From Brachyspira catarrhinii (GTDB lineage Bacteria; Spirochaetota; Brachyspiria; Brachyspirales; Brachyspiraceae): a stretch of 6,447 nucleotides of DNA. Positions 1-6,277 of this stretch are shown here, one piece after another; position 1 is the first letter of the stretch, and each line of letters starts with the position of its first letter. The notes beneath the pieces were generated by a model. That model was not told the DNA's origin. It made no database searches and saw only the letters and a list, made by a program, of their open reading frames with translations. The stretch is taken from the NCBI RefSeq assembly GCF_005518285.1, contig NZ_SJDU01000115.1, forward strand, positions 1 through 6,447, in the 5' to 3' direction. Made by a program: the position numbers and the translations under genes.

Positions 1-38
1 ATATCTTTAAATTTTATTTTAAGGAGAAAAAATTAATT

Positions 39-1112
39 ATGATAATGACTTTAAGATGGTTTGGAAAAGAATTCGATTCGGTGAGCTTGAAGCAAATTAG
101 ACAAATTCCGGGAGTAAAAGGAGTTATTACGACTTTATACGACAGCAAAGTCGGAGAAATTTGGGAAAAGGAAAAAGTTAAAAAAATAAAAAAAGAAGTC
201 GAAGATGCGGGACTTAAAATTTACGGGATTGAAAGCGTAAATGTGCATGACGACATAAAAATAGGGCTTTCAAGCAGAGATAAATACATAGAAAATTATA
301 TTGAAACTTTAAAGATTTTAGGAAACGAAGGAATAAATTTGGTATGTTACAATTTCATGCCAGTTTTCGATTGGACGAGAAGCGATTTGGCTAAAGTGCG
401 TCCAGACGGAGCTACGGTTTTATCTTACGACCAAGACATTATAGATAAGATTGACCCCGAGAAAATGTTTGACAATATAGATTCCAATTCCAACGGTTAT
501 GTTTTGCCTGGCTGGGAACCCGAAAGACTTTCAAAAATAAAAGAACTTTTTGAAATGTATAAAGATGTGGACGATGAAAAACTTTTTGAAAATCTAAAAT
601 ATTTTTTAAGCGCGATTATGCCTACATGCGAAAAGTTTGGAATTAAAATGGCTATTCATCCCGATGACCCCGCATGGTCCGTTTTTGGACTTCCAAGAAT
701 AATAATAAATAAAGAAAATATACTTCGCATGGTTAATAATGTTAATAGCGATTATAACGGAGTGGCATTATGCGCGGGTTCGCTTGGCTCTAATCCAAAA
801 AACAACATTCCCGATATAGTGAGAAGTTTAAAAGGAAAAATATTTTTTGCTCATGTTAGAAATTTGGAACATACGGCTCCGGGAAAATTTCAAGAAGCGG
901 CTCATCTTTCAAGCGATGGTTCTATGGATATGTTTGAAATAATGAAGGCTTTTTACGATATAGGTTTTGAAGGACCTTTCAGACCCGACCATGGCAGGGC
1001 TATTTGGGACGAAGTTTCTATGCCGGGCTACGGATTATACGACAGAGCGCTCGGTGCGGTTTATCTTCAAGGTTTATGGGAAGCTATAGATAAAATGAAT
1101 AAATTAATATAA
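39..1112 (+). CDS. uxuA: Mannonate dehydratase UxuA
   Basis: Cytoplasmic enzyme that dehydrates D-mannonate to 2-keto-3-deoxy-D-gluconate in glucuronate catabolism. The 357-residue product has the usual length for the shorter bacterial UxuA form. The family signature CYNFMPVFDWTRSDL is at residues 103-117. The metal and active-site residues expected in this TIM-barrel family are visible: His207 in AIHPDDP, Cys245 in ALCAGSLGS, His272 and Arg274 in AHVRNLEH, and Asp317-His318 in FRPDHGR. An AAGGAG ribosome site at 21-26 sits 12 bases before the ATG at 39. A second ATG at 45 is possible but lies farther from it. The KDPG aldolase gene follows after 60 bp on the same strand, so the two probably form a hexuronate operon whose other members (fructuronate reductase, isomerase, KDG kinase) would lie upstream, outside the window. 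I see no truncation or missing key residue. Confidence 0.96.
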   Translation: MIMTLRWFGKEFDSVSLKQIRQIPGVKGVITTLYDSKVGEIWEKEKVKKIKKEVEDAGLKIYGIESVNVHDDIKIGLSSRDKYIENYIETLKILGNEGINLVCYNFMPVFDWTRSDLAKVRPDGATVLSYDQDIIDKIDPEKMFDNIDSNSNGYVLPGWEPERLSKIKELFEMYKDVDDEKLFENLKYFLSAIMPTCEKFGIKMAIHPDDPAWSVFGLPRIIINKENILRMVNNVNSDYNGVALCAGSLGSNPKNNIPDIVRSLKGKIFFAHVRNLEHTAPGKFQEAAHLSSDGSMDMFEIMKAFYDIGFEGPFRPDHGRAIWDEVSMPGYGLYDRALGAVYLQGLWEAIDKMNKLI

Positions 1113-1172
1113 AATTAAAATATAATATTTCCATAATTTATAGTAATATCTACATTTTTTAGGAGATAACTC

Positions 1173-1802
1173 ATGTTTACAAAATATATATCCACTCCAA
1201 TAATTCCCGTTGCGGTTGTGGAAACTGAAGAAGAAATAAGAAATATTGCCGATTTATCGAGCGAATATTTGCCCGCAATCGAGCTTACTATGAGAACGGA
1301 ATATTCTTACAAGGCTCTTGAAATATTGGCTAAAGATTATCCTAATTTGCCTAGAGCGGCGGCTACGGTAATATCAACGGAACAAGTCGACAGAATACTC
1401 GATTTGGGAACGAATATTATAATAAGTCCTGGATTTCAACCAAACTTGCTCGAATACGCTAAAAATAAAAATTACGATTATATACCTGGAGTAGCCACGC
1501 CTTCGGAAATAGAACAATGCCTCGCTTACGGACATAAATATTTGAAATTCTTTCATGCTGGAGTTTTTGGAGGAATAGAATGGCTTAAAGGAGTCGGAGC
1601 GGTTTATTCTCATACGGGAGTCAAATTTATGCCTTTAGGCGGAGTTAGCATAGATAATGTTTTGGATTATCTCAAACAGCCTAATGTGTTTGCCTGCGGA
1701 GGTTCATGGCTATGTTCGAGAGATATTTTGAAAGCTAAAGATTGGAAGGAAATGAAAAATAGATTTAAAAAAGCGAGCGACTTAATTAAACAATTTAAAT
1801 AA
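1173..1802 (+). CDS. eda: KDPG/KHG aldolase (Eda family)
   Basis: Class I aldolase expected to cleave 2-keto-3-deoxy-6-phosphogluconate into pyruvate and glyceraldehyde-3-phosphate, the last step of the pathway that UxuA enters. The 209 residues match the family's usual length of about 210. Family landmarks appear in order: IIPV (10-13), the catalytic Glu37 and Arg41 in ELTMRT, SPG (85-87), PGVATPSE (105-112), the Schiff-base Lys125 in LKFFHAG, PLGGV (154-158) and GGSWL (176-180). Several positions differ from the E. coli enzyme: FFPA is FFHA, PTGG is PLGG, and GAGTV is AAATV. The reaction is therefore well supported but exact substrate preference is not. AGGAGAT at 1161-1167 sits 5 bases before the ATG. 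TATAAT at 1121-1126 lacks a convincing -35 box, so co-transcription with uxuA is the simpler view. The last 8 bases overlap the 3' end of the convergent nucleotidyltransferase gene. Confidence 0.92.
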   Translation: MFTKYISTPIIPVAVVETEEEIRNIADLSSEYLPAIELTMRTEYSYKALEILAKDYPNLPRAAATVISTEQVDRILDLGTNIIISPGFQPNLLEYAKNKNYDYIPGVATPSEIEQCLAYGHKYLKFFHAGVFGGIEWLKGVGAVYSHTGVKFMPLGGVSIDNVLDYLKQPNVFACGGSWLCSRDILKAKDWKEMKNRFKKASDLIKQFK

Positions 1803-2577
1803 TATTTTTAAGATTTTTTATTAAACTATTTATACTATCCAAAATATTTTCGTTTAATCCGCCTGCGATTATATTTTTAATATCGTTTTCAAAATTTTCT
1901 GGGATTGACTTGCATAATTTATAAACATATTTAATTAATTTTTTCTCCCCAGGATGAAGTTCTTTATTCAACGCGAATAAAATATCGAAGTAGGACGACA
2001 ATATCGCGGAAACTCTATGATTGACGCTCACAATATCTTTTCTTTTAATCGCTTTTTCAAGCTGTTCAAAAAACGATGCGCATTTTTTATCTTTCATAAC
2101 GGCTAAATTTTTCTTTATTATATTTTCTTTAAGTTTATCGGGATATTCTTTATTTAATTCGTTTTGAATATTTTGAAATTTTGAATCTTTATCGTAAATT
2201 ATTTTAGAATTTTTTACATTATACAAAAAAGCCGTTGTATATCCTATTTTTGAATTGCATTCTCTCCAAATATAATTTATTTCATTTTGAGCAAAAGACA
2301 AATCTCTATACATGAAATCAAAACATATATCGTTTATGATAAACTCGTCTCCATACTCAAAATAATCGTTTCCAAGTTCGCAATATGAAGAATATTTTTC
2401 GGCAAAATTTTTTCTCGTTTCAATGTTTACTTTTTCTTTGGAATAAATATAAATATCGTAATCGGACATTTCATCGTTTATTAAACTTGTTTTTGAACCC
2501 GATAAAACTATTGCGTCAATATTGTTTGTTTTAATAGCTTCGTCTGAAAATTCTTTTAAAAGATTGATAGCGTCCAT
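1795..2577 (-). CDS. DUF4037-type nucleotidyltransferase
   Basis: A 260-residue protein of the DNA polymerase beta-like nucleotidyltransferase superfamily. The N-terminal domain carries Gly27-Ser28 followed by Asp39 and Asp41 in SDYDIYIY, the usual GS...DxD metal-binding arrangement. Asp87 in CFDFMYRD is a good candidate for the third carboxylate. The C-terminal half is helical and contains FALNKELHPGEK (201-212), which resembles the ALN-x-PGEK stretch of DUF4037 proteins. That domain is found in proteins related to aminoglycoside and lincosamide adenylyltransferases. Transfer of a nucleotide to a small molecule or protein is therefore likely, but the substrate is unknown, and antibiotic resistance should not be assumed. 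The ribosome site is weak (GGAT at 2586-2589). The gene follows the exported-protein gene by 32 bp and is probably co-transcribed with it. Its 3' end overlaps eda by 8 bp, tail to tail. Confidence 0.78.
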   Translation of the reverse strand: MDAINLLKEFSDEAIKTNNIDAIVLSGSKTSLINDEMSDYDIYIYSKEKVNIETRKNFAEKYSSYCELGNDYFEYGDEFIINDICFDFMYRDLSFAQNEINYIWRECNSKIGYTTAFLYNVKNSKIIYDKDSKFQNIQNELNKEYPDKLKENIIKKNLAVMKDKKCASFFEQLEKAIKRKDIVSVNHRVSAILSSYFDILFALNKELHPGEKKLIKYVYKLCKSIPENFENDIKNIIAGGLNENILDSINSLIKNLKNII

Positions 2578-2609
2578 AAATTAAAATCCGAAATAAAATT
2601 TTAAAAATA

Positions 2610-3158
2610 TTATTTGTAAGAACTAAAATAATTAAGTATTTTTTTATATTTTGAACTTTTATTTCCCGATAGAACGACATATTTATTTAAATATTCGTAA
2701 ACCATTTTTCCGTATTCGACTTCTTTAATCGCGTCTTTCTTTTTTACCGCGTTATCGTATCTGTTTTTATAAATCAAGGCAAGCGAATAATTTGAATTAG
2801 GTTCGGCTCTCAATTCTAAAGCCTTTTTGTATAATTCGATTATTTTATCTTCTTTATATTCTCTTTCCAAATAAATCGCGCCATACATATAAATATCGCC
2901 GAGCCTCGAATATGAAGGATGGCTTTTCAATTTTTTCATTCCTTTTGAATCCAAAAGATTTATATAGGCTTTTAATTTCGCGTAAGAACTCGCGTCTTTC
3001 TTAAACGAATTTAATGTTCTCGAAAATCCAACGGCGTTATCCAATTGCTGGTCCTTGCTTGGAGTAACTGGAATTTCAAAATTATCTTGCGAAAATAAAA
3101 AAAACGAATTTGAAAATAAAATTATATTCAAAAATAAAACTAATAAAAAGTTTTTCAT
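2610..3158 (-). CDS. Small exported TPR-like protein
   Basis: A 182-residue protein of unknown function. The start at 3158 (MKNFLLVLF) is preferred over an in-frame ATG at 3191 for two reasons. GGAGG lies 10 bases upstream of it, and it puts a signal peptide at the N-terminus: Lys2, then a hydrophobic run to about residue 22 ending in SFFLFSQ, with likely cleavage near there. No lipobox cysteine is present, so the mature protein is probably periplasmic. The rest is alpha-helical and charged. GDIYMYGAIYLEREY... and KIIELYKKALELRAEPNSNY look like tetratricopeptide helices (A/Y at packing positions, then a turn), so a protein-protein interaction scaffold is plausible but not demonstrated. It is the first gene of a probable pair with the downstream nucleotidyltransferase, and it diverges from the lipoprotein gene across 113 bp. 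Confidence 0.75.
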   Translation of the reverse strand: MKNFLLVLFLNIILFSNSFFLFSQDNFEIPVTPSKDQQLDNAVGFSRTLNSFKKDASSYAKLKAYINLLDSKGMKKLKSHPSYSRLGDIYMYGAIYLEREYKEDKIIELYKKALELRAEPNSNYSLALIYKNRYDNAVKKKDAIKEVEYGKMVYEYLNKYVVLSGNKSSKYKKILNYFSSYK

Positions 3159-3168
3159 TTTAATTCTG

Positions 3169-3173
3169 CCTCC
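3169..3173 (-). promoter_or_regulatory. Ribosome binding site setting the start of the exported protein
   Basis: GGAGG on the minus strand, 10 bases before the ATG at 3158. It decides for this start over the upstream in-frame ATG at 3191, which has no such motif and would bury the signal peptide behind 11 extra residues. Confidence 0.75.
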
Positions 3174-3195
3174 GAAATAAATATTAATCAATTTT

Positions 3196-3224
3196 ATTAT
3201 CGTAATTTGATTTAAATATGATAA
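3196..3224 (-). promoter_or_regulatory. Candidate promoter of the exported-protein/nucleotidyltransferase pair
   Basis: On the minus strand TTATCA (3224-3219) and GATAAT (3201-3196) are separated by 17 bases, matching 4/6 and 5/6 of the sigma-70 consensus. Transcription would begin near 3189, giving a leader of about 30 bases with the GGAGG site in it. Such matches are common by chance in DNA this AT-rich, so this is tentative. Confidence 0.3.
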
Positions 3225-3236
3225 AAATAAAAACTA

Positions 3237-3265
3237 TTCAAAAAAATTTTAAAATATTATATAAT
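3237..3265 (+). promoter_or_regulatory. Candidate promoter of the lipoprotein gene
   Basis: TTCAAA (3237-3242), a 17-base spacer, then TATAAT (3260-3265). The predicted transcript start falls near 3272, on the ATG of the lipoprotein, which would make the message leaderless. This would fit the lack of any ribosome site before that ATG. The -35 box matches only 4/6 and AT-richness makes chance matches likely. Confidence 0.25.
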
Positions 3266-3271
3266 AATATT

Positions 3272-3802
3272 ATGATTAAAACAATTAAAAATATATTATT
3301 ATTTTCTTTTATTATAATTTTGTTTTCCTGCGAACAAAAAATTAAAACCGTGAACATGGGAAACTTTGCTGTAGAAATCCCCGAAAATTTTGAAATAGGA
3401 TTTTTGAACGAGGCTATAAATAAAGATTCAACGGTTATTGATTACGAAACTTACGGACTCGAAACGAAAACGGCAATTTACGGAATAGAATATTCAAAAT
3501 ATAGATTTTCGGTTGATATAGAAAATATAAAAAATAATATTATAAATAATTTAAGAAATCATTTCGCAATAAAAGAATATAAAATAATTTCCGAAGGCTA
3601 TGCGAACGGCAAAAATAATTGCTACGAAGTTTTGAGCGGTTTTTATTACGGACCAAATTTGACTTATAATAAATCTTTTATAATGATTAACAACGGAAAC
3701 GAAGTCATAAAAATAAGTTGTATGTATAATGCCAACAGCAAAAAAGACGACAGACAAATAAATAATATTATTTCTTCCGTAAAATTGATTGATAATAATT
3801 AA
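3272..3802 (+). CDS. Small lipoprotein, possibly DcrB/PsbP-like
   Basis: A 176-residue predicted lipoprotein. From the ATG at 3272 the N-terminus is a classic lipoprotein signal: Lys3 and Lys6, a hydrophobic run at residues 8-18, and a lipobox LFSC with Cys20 as the lipidation site, followed by charged EQK. An in-frame ATG at 3218 would add 18 residues ahead of this signal, and neither ATG has a recognisable ribosome site. I chose the one giving a normal signal peptide. The mature part starts with a strand pattern (NMGNFAVEIPENFEI), has a central YGIEYSKYRFSVDI strand region and ends with NNIISSVKLI. This order resembles the DcrB/PsbP-like fold found in many small bacterial lipoproteins, but that rests on pattern only. 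The function is unknown. The promoter of the methyltransferase gene seems to lie in the last codons of this gene. Confidence 0.72.
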   Translation: MIKTIKNILLFSFIIILFSCEQKIKTVNMGNFAVEIPENFEIGFLNEAINKDSTVIDYETYGLETKTAIYGIEYSKYRFSVDIENIKNNIINNLRNHFAIKEYKIISEGYANGKNNCYEVLSGFYYGPNLTYNKSFIMINNGNEVIKISCMYNANSKKDDRQINNIISSVKLIDNN

Positions 3803-3817
3803 GATTTCGTTTATAAT
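3789..3817 (+). promoter_or_regulatory. Strong candidate promoter for the methyltransferase-nuclease cassette
   Basis: TTGATA (3789-3794), a 17-base spacer, then a perfect TATAAT (3812-3817): 11 of 12 consensus bases at ideal spacing. The -35 box lies in the last codons of the lipoprotein gene. Transcription would begin about 3823-3826, leaving a leader of only 11-14 bases before the ATG at 3837, with GGGG at 3825-3828 as a possible weak ribosome site. This suggests the cassette is transcribed on its own. Confidence 0.5.
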
Positions 3818-3883
3818 AAAGTATGGGGTAGAAATAATGGCAAAAAATAGCGCGAATGCAAATTTACATAAAGCAAAAGCTGA

Positions 3884-3890
3884 AAAAAAG
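3884..3890 (+). other. A AAA AAG slippery heptamer at the methyltransferase frame junction
   Basis: In the initiating frame the codons are GAA AAA AAG ACG, so the heptamer A AAA AAG is in the phase required for tandem -1 slippage, as at the E. coli dnaX site. A -1 slip makes the next codon GAC and gives ...AEKKDEFYTQ..., the expected family sequence with no residue gained or lost. A single lost A in an ancestral A8 run explains the data equally well. The two frames overlap only at 3884-3920. I see no strong downstream hairpin and no Shine-Dalgarno-like stimulator upstream, which weakens the programmed-frameshift reading. Confidence 0.6.
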
Positions 3891-5150
3891 ACGAATTCTA
3901 CACTCAACTCAGCGATATAGAAAAAGAACTATTCCATTATAAATCGCATTTCAAAAATAAAGTAGTTTATTGCAATTGCGATGACCCTTTAGCAAGTAAT
4001 TTTTTCAAATATTTTTTCTTAAATTTCAAATATTTAGGACTAAAAGAACTTATTACCACCTGTTATAAGAGTCAAAATTTTAAAGAATTTAGCGCGGAAG
4101 ATTCGCCTCAAAAAGCTTATGCGATTAAAATAACAAGAGATTGCGAAGTCGATACGATAGGCGAGCCTTCCGAAGTATTGGCGGAAATTGAAAAATTATT
4201 ATCGCTTTCTCTATCCGACAGCCCTACTCAAAGCGAGGAAACTATAGAAGCTTTTGAAAAAAATAAACATAAATTAAAATCCAAAACCAAACCGCTAAAA
4301 TCTGATAAACCGAAAAATAAAGGGCAAAGTCTTTTGTCTATTTTTGAAGATAAAGATTTAGGCAACGCGGGAGATTTTCGCTCGCAGGATTGCATAGAGT
4401 TATTAAAACAAAGCGATATTGTGGTAACTAATCCGCCTTTTAGTTTATTTAGAGAATATGTTGCACAATTAATAGAATATGATAAAAAATTTATAATTAT
4501 CGGCAATCAAAACGCAGCATCTTATAAAGAAATTTTTGCACTCATCAAAGAAAATAAACTTTGGTTAGGAGCAAGTATAAAAAGTGGAGATAGAGAATTT
4601 GGAGTGCCAAAATATTATCCGCTTGAAGCGTCTGGTATTAGAGTTGATAATAAAGGCAATAGATTTATACGAGTAAAAGGGGTAAGGTGGTTTGTAAATT
4701 TAGATTATCCAAAAAGGCATGAAGTTTTAGAAACTATTAATAGCTATGCCAAAATGCCTGAAAAATATCCAAAATATGATAATTATGACGCGATAAATGT
4801 GGATAAAACTATTGATATTCCTATGGATTATGACGGCGTCATGGGAGTGCCAATTACATTTTTGGATAAACATAATCCCGAGCAGTTTGAGATTGTAGCT
4901 TTGGGTATTGTGGGTTCAGTAGATTTTACTTGTAATAAAAAAATGGAAATTTTAGATAAAAATGGAAATTCAACGGGTAAATTTACATTTAATGCAAAAG
5001 GGACGCTTTATAGAAAATTTAACCCGCAAACTGACAAAACTCCAGCTTTTAAAGATTGCGAAACGGGAGAATTATACTCGAGTATTTATGCACGAATATT
5101 AATTAAAAAACGACCCTTACAGGGCGCACACTCTATGGGCAGTGCCAAGC

Positions 5151-5155
5151 GAGGA
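5151..5155 (+). promoter_or_regulatory. Ribosome binding site of the nuclease gene, inside the methyltransferase 3' end
   Basis: GAGGA lies 6 bases before the ATG at 5162, within the last codons of the upstream gene, whose TAA (5156-5158) falls between the site and the start. This arrangement favours translational coupling of nuclease to methyltransferase and fixes the nuclease start. Confidence 0.7.
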
Positions 5156-5161
5156 TAACAA

Positions 5162-6277
5162 ATGAAAATAGAATTACAAAAAATAAAAATTAAAGATTTA
5201 ATTAAAGACTACAAAAGAGATGAAGAAAGCGGCGAAATAATAGGATATGGCGGTAAATTAAATATCCGCCCCGCATATCAAAGAGAATTTGTCTATAAAG
5301 ATAAACAACGAGACGAAGTTATTCGCACGGTTTTTAAGGAATTTCCATTGAATTCTATATATTGGGTAAAAAACGGCAAGAATTCTTACGAAGTGCTTGA
5401 CGGACAGCAACGCACAATTAGTATTTGCGATTATTATAATGGAGTTTTTAGCGTTGATGAATTTTTCTATCAAAACTTACCAGAGGATAAAAAAGATAAA
5501 TTTTTAAATTACGAACTTATGGTTTATGTATGCGAGGGAAAAGATAGCGAAAAATTAGAATGGTTTAGAGTAATCAATATTGCTGGAGTTACGCTCACAG
5601 ACCAAGAATTGAGAAACGCAATATATGTAAGCGCGTGGTTAAGCGATGCAAAAAGACGATTTAGCAAACGCAATTCTTTAGCCGAACAAAAAGGCGGAAA
5701 ATATTTGAAAGGCGATAGTTTGAGGCAGGAATTTTTGGAGACTGCGATTGCTTGGATAACAAATAAGCGAGACGATAAAGCTATTTGCGAATATATGGCA
5801 AAAAATTCTAAAGATTCTAAAAATTCGGACGAGTTATGGGGATATTTTTGCGCGGTAATAGATTGGGTTGAGATGAAATTTTCAAAATATCGTAAAGAAA
5901 TGAAAGGGCTTGAATGGGGATTTTTCTATAATCAATATAAAGATAAAAAATTGGACGCCGCCGAACTTGAAAATCAAATTGAAAAACTTATGCAAGATAG
6001 CGAAGTGCAAAAGAAAAGCGGAATTTACGAATATTTATTAAGCGGAAACGAGAAACATTTAAATTTGAGAGCCTTTGACGAAAATATTAAACGCGAAGTT
6101 TACGAAAAACAAAAAGGAATTTGCGCAAATAAAAAATGTCCTAACGCTGGCAAAAAATTTGAAATAGAAGAAATGGAAGCGGACCATATAAAAGCATGGA
6201 GCAAGGGCGGTAAAACTACGCTTGAAAATTGTCAAATGCTATGTCGCGAATGTAATCGAGCAAAAAGTTCCAATTAA
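5162..6277 (+). CDS. DUF262 NTPase-HNH endonuclease fusion protein
   Basis: A 371-residue predicted DNA nuclease, intact. The N-terminal part is a DUF262 domain (ParB/Srx-like fold). RPAYQREFVY (36-45), EVIRTVFKEFPLNSIYW (52-68) and the hallmark DGQQR (80-84) are all present. In characterised relatives (GmrS, SspE) this domain binds or hydrolyses nucleotides and senses DNA modification. The middle is helical. The C-terminus is a zinc-type HNH domain: Cys321 and Cys326 in CANKKC, Asp341-His342 in ADHIKAWSKGG, Asn356 in ENCQML, then Cys361 and Cys364 in CRECN. It differs from GmrSD, where DUF262 is followed by DUF1524. The start is set by GAGGA at 5151-5155. It is encoded 3 bp after the methyltransferase gene and is probably co-transcribed and coupled with it. 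That pairing suggests a restriction-modification or modification-dependent defence module. Whether it cuts unmodified or modified DNA cannot be read from the sequence. Confidence 0.9.
   Translation: MKIELQKIKIKDLIKDYKRDEESGEIIGYGGKLNIRPAYQREFVYKDKQRDEVIRTVFKEFPLNSIYWVKNGKNSYEVLDGQQRTISICDYYNGVFSVDEFFYQNLPEDKKDKFLNYELMVYVCEGKDSEKLEWFRVINIAGVTLTDQELRNAIYVSAWLSDAKRRFSKRNSLAEQKGGKYLKGDSLRQEFLETAIAWITNKRDDKAICEYMAKNSKDSKNSDELWGYFCAVIDWVEMKFSKYRKEMKGLEWGFFYNQYKDKKLDAAELENQIEKLMQDSEVQKKSGIYEYLLSGNEKHLNLRAFDENIKREVYEKQKGICANKKCPNAGKKFEIEEMEADHIKAWSKGGKTTLENCQMLCRECNRAKSSN

Larger units (their letters stand above)
3837..5158 (+). pseudogene. EcoRI-family adenine-specific DNA methyltransferase, split by a -1 frameshift
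   Basis: Adenine-N6 DNA methyltransferase of the EcoRI methylase family, the modification partner of the adjoining nuclease. The ATG at 3837 opens MAKNSANANLHKAKAEKK, like the N-terminus of this family, but that frame ends at TAG 3918-3920. The body continues in the -1 frame from GAC at 3890 (DEFYTQLSDIEKEL...) without a stop to TAA at 5156-5158. Joined at the A7 run, the product is about 440 residues. It has CNCDDP (46-51), the catalytic motif NPPF (199-202) in DIVVTNPPFSLFREY, and IPMDYDGVMGVPITFLDK, all typical of the family. M.EcoRI is 326 residues. The extra length comes largely from a Lys/Ser-rich linker (about 123-165) and other insertions. The -1 frame is closed by TGA at 3881-3883 and has no ATG before about 4750, so independent translation of the body is unlikely. 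It may be a mutated, phase-off, mis-sequenced or programmed-frameshift gene. The family call is firm; the status is open. Confidence 0.88.

Noticed and set aside
1112..1139. Inverted repeat AAATTA...TAATTT between uxuA and eda
   Set aside because: Six AT-only base pairs in very AT-rich DNA with no following T-run is expected by chance. It does not support a terminator between the two genes.
1374..1613. Minus-strand open frame inside the aldolase gene
   Set aside because: It is fully inside a confident aldolase gene, on the other strand, with no recognisable motif.
1795..2577. Aminoglycoside-resistance adenylyltransferase
   Set aside because: The protein shares only the generic GS...DxD nucleotidyltransferase motif and a DUF4037-like C-terminus. 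Nothing specific to resistance enzymes is visible.
3893..3898. GAATTC (the EcoRI site) directly after the slippery heptamer in an EcoRI-family methyltransferase gene
   Set aside because: The six bases are simply the codons for the conserved Glu-Phe of DEFYTQ. Nothing here shows that this enzyme recognises GAATTC, so a self-regulatory site is not supported.
3551..3907. Minus-strand open frame of 118 codons opposite the lipoprotein and the methyltransferase start
   Set aside because: It is antisense to a well-supported lipoprotein, has no ribosome site and has a Phe/Ile-rich composition typical of a reverse-strand shadow.
3917..3932. ATAG-(8)-CTAT hairpin downstream of the slippery site as a frameshift stimulator
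   Set aside because: A four-pair AT-rich stem 26 bases beyond the heptamer is too weak and too far away to act as the usual stimulator.
4228..4506. Minus-strand open frame opposite the methyltransferase body
   Set aside because: It overlaps the conserved GDFRS and NPPF region coded on the plus strand and shows no family features.
4178..5158. An independent methyltransferase gene starting at TTG 4178
   Set aside because: TTG 4178 has no ribosome site, and the same frame is open and family-like for 96 codons upstream, including CNCDDP. It is an internal leucine, not a start.
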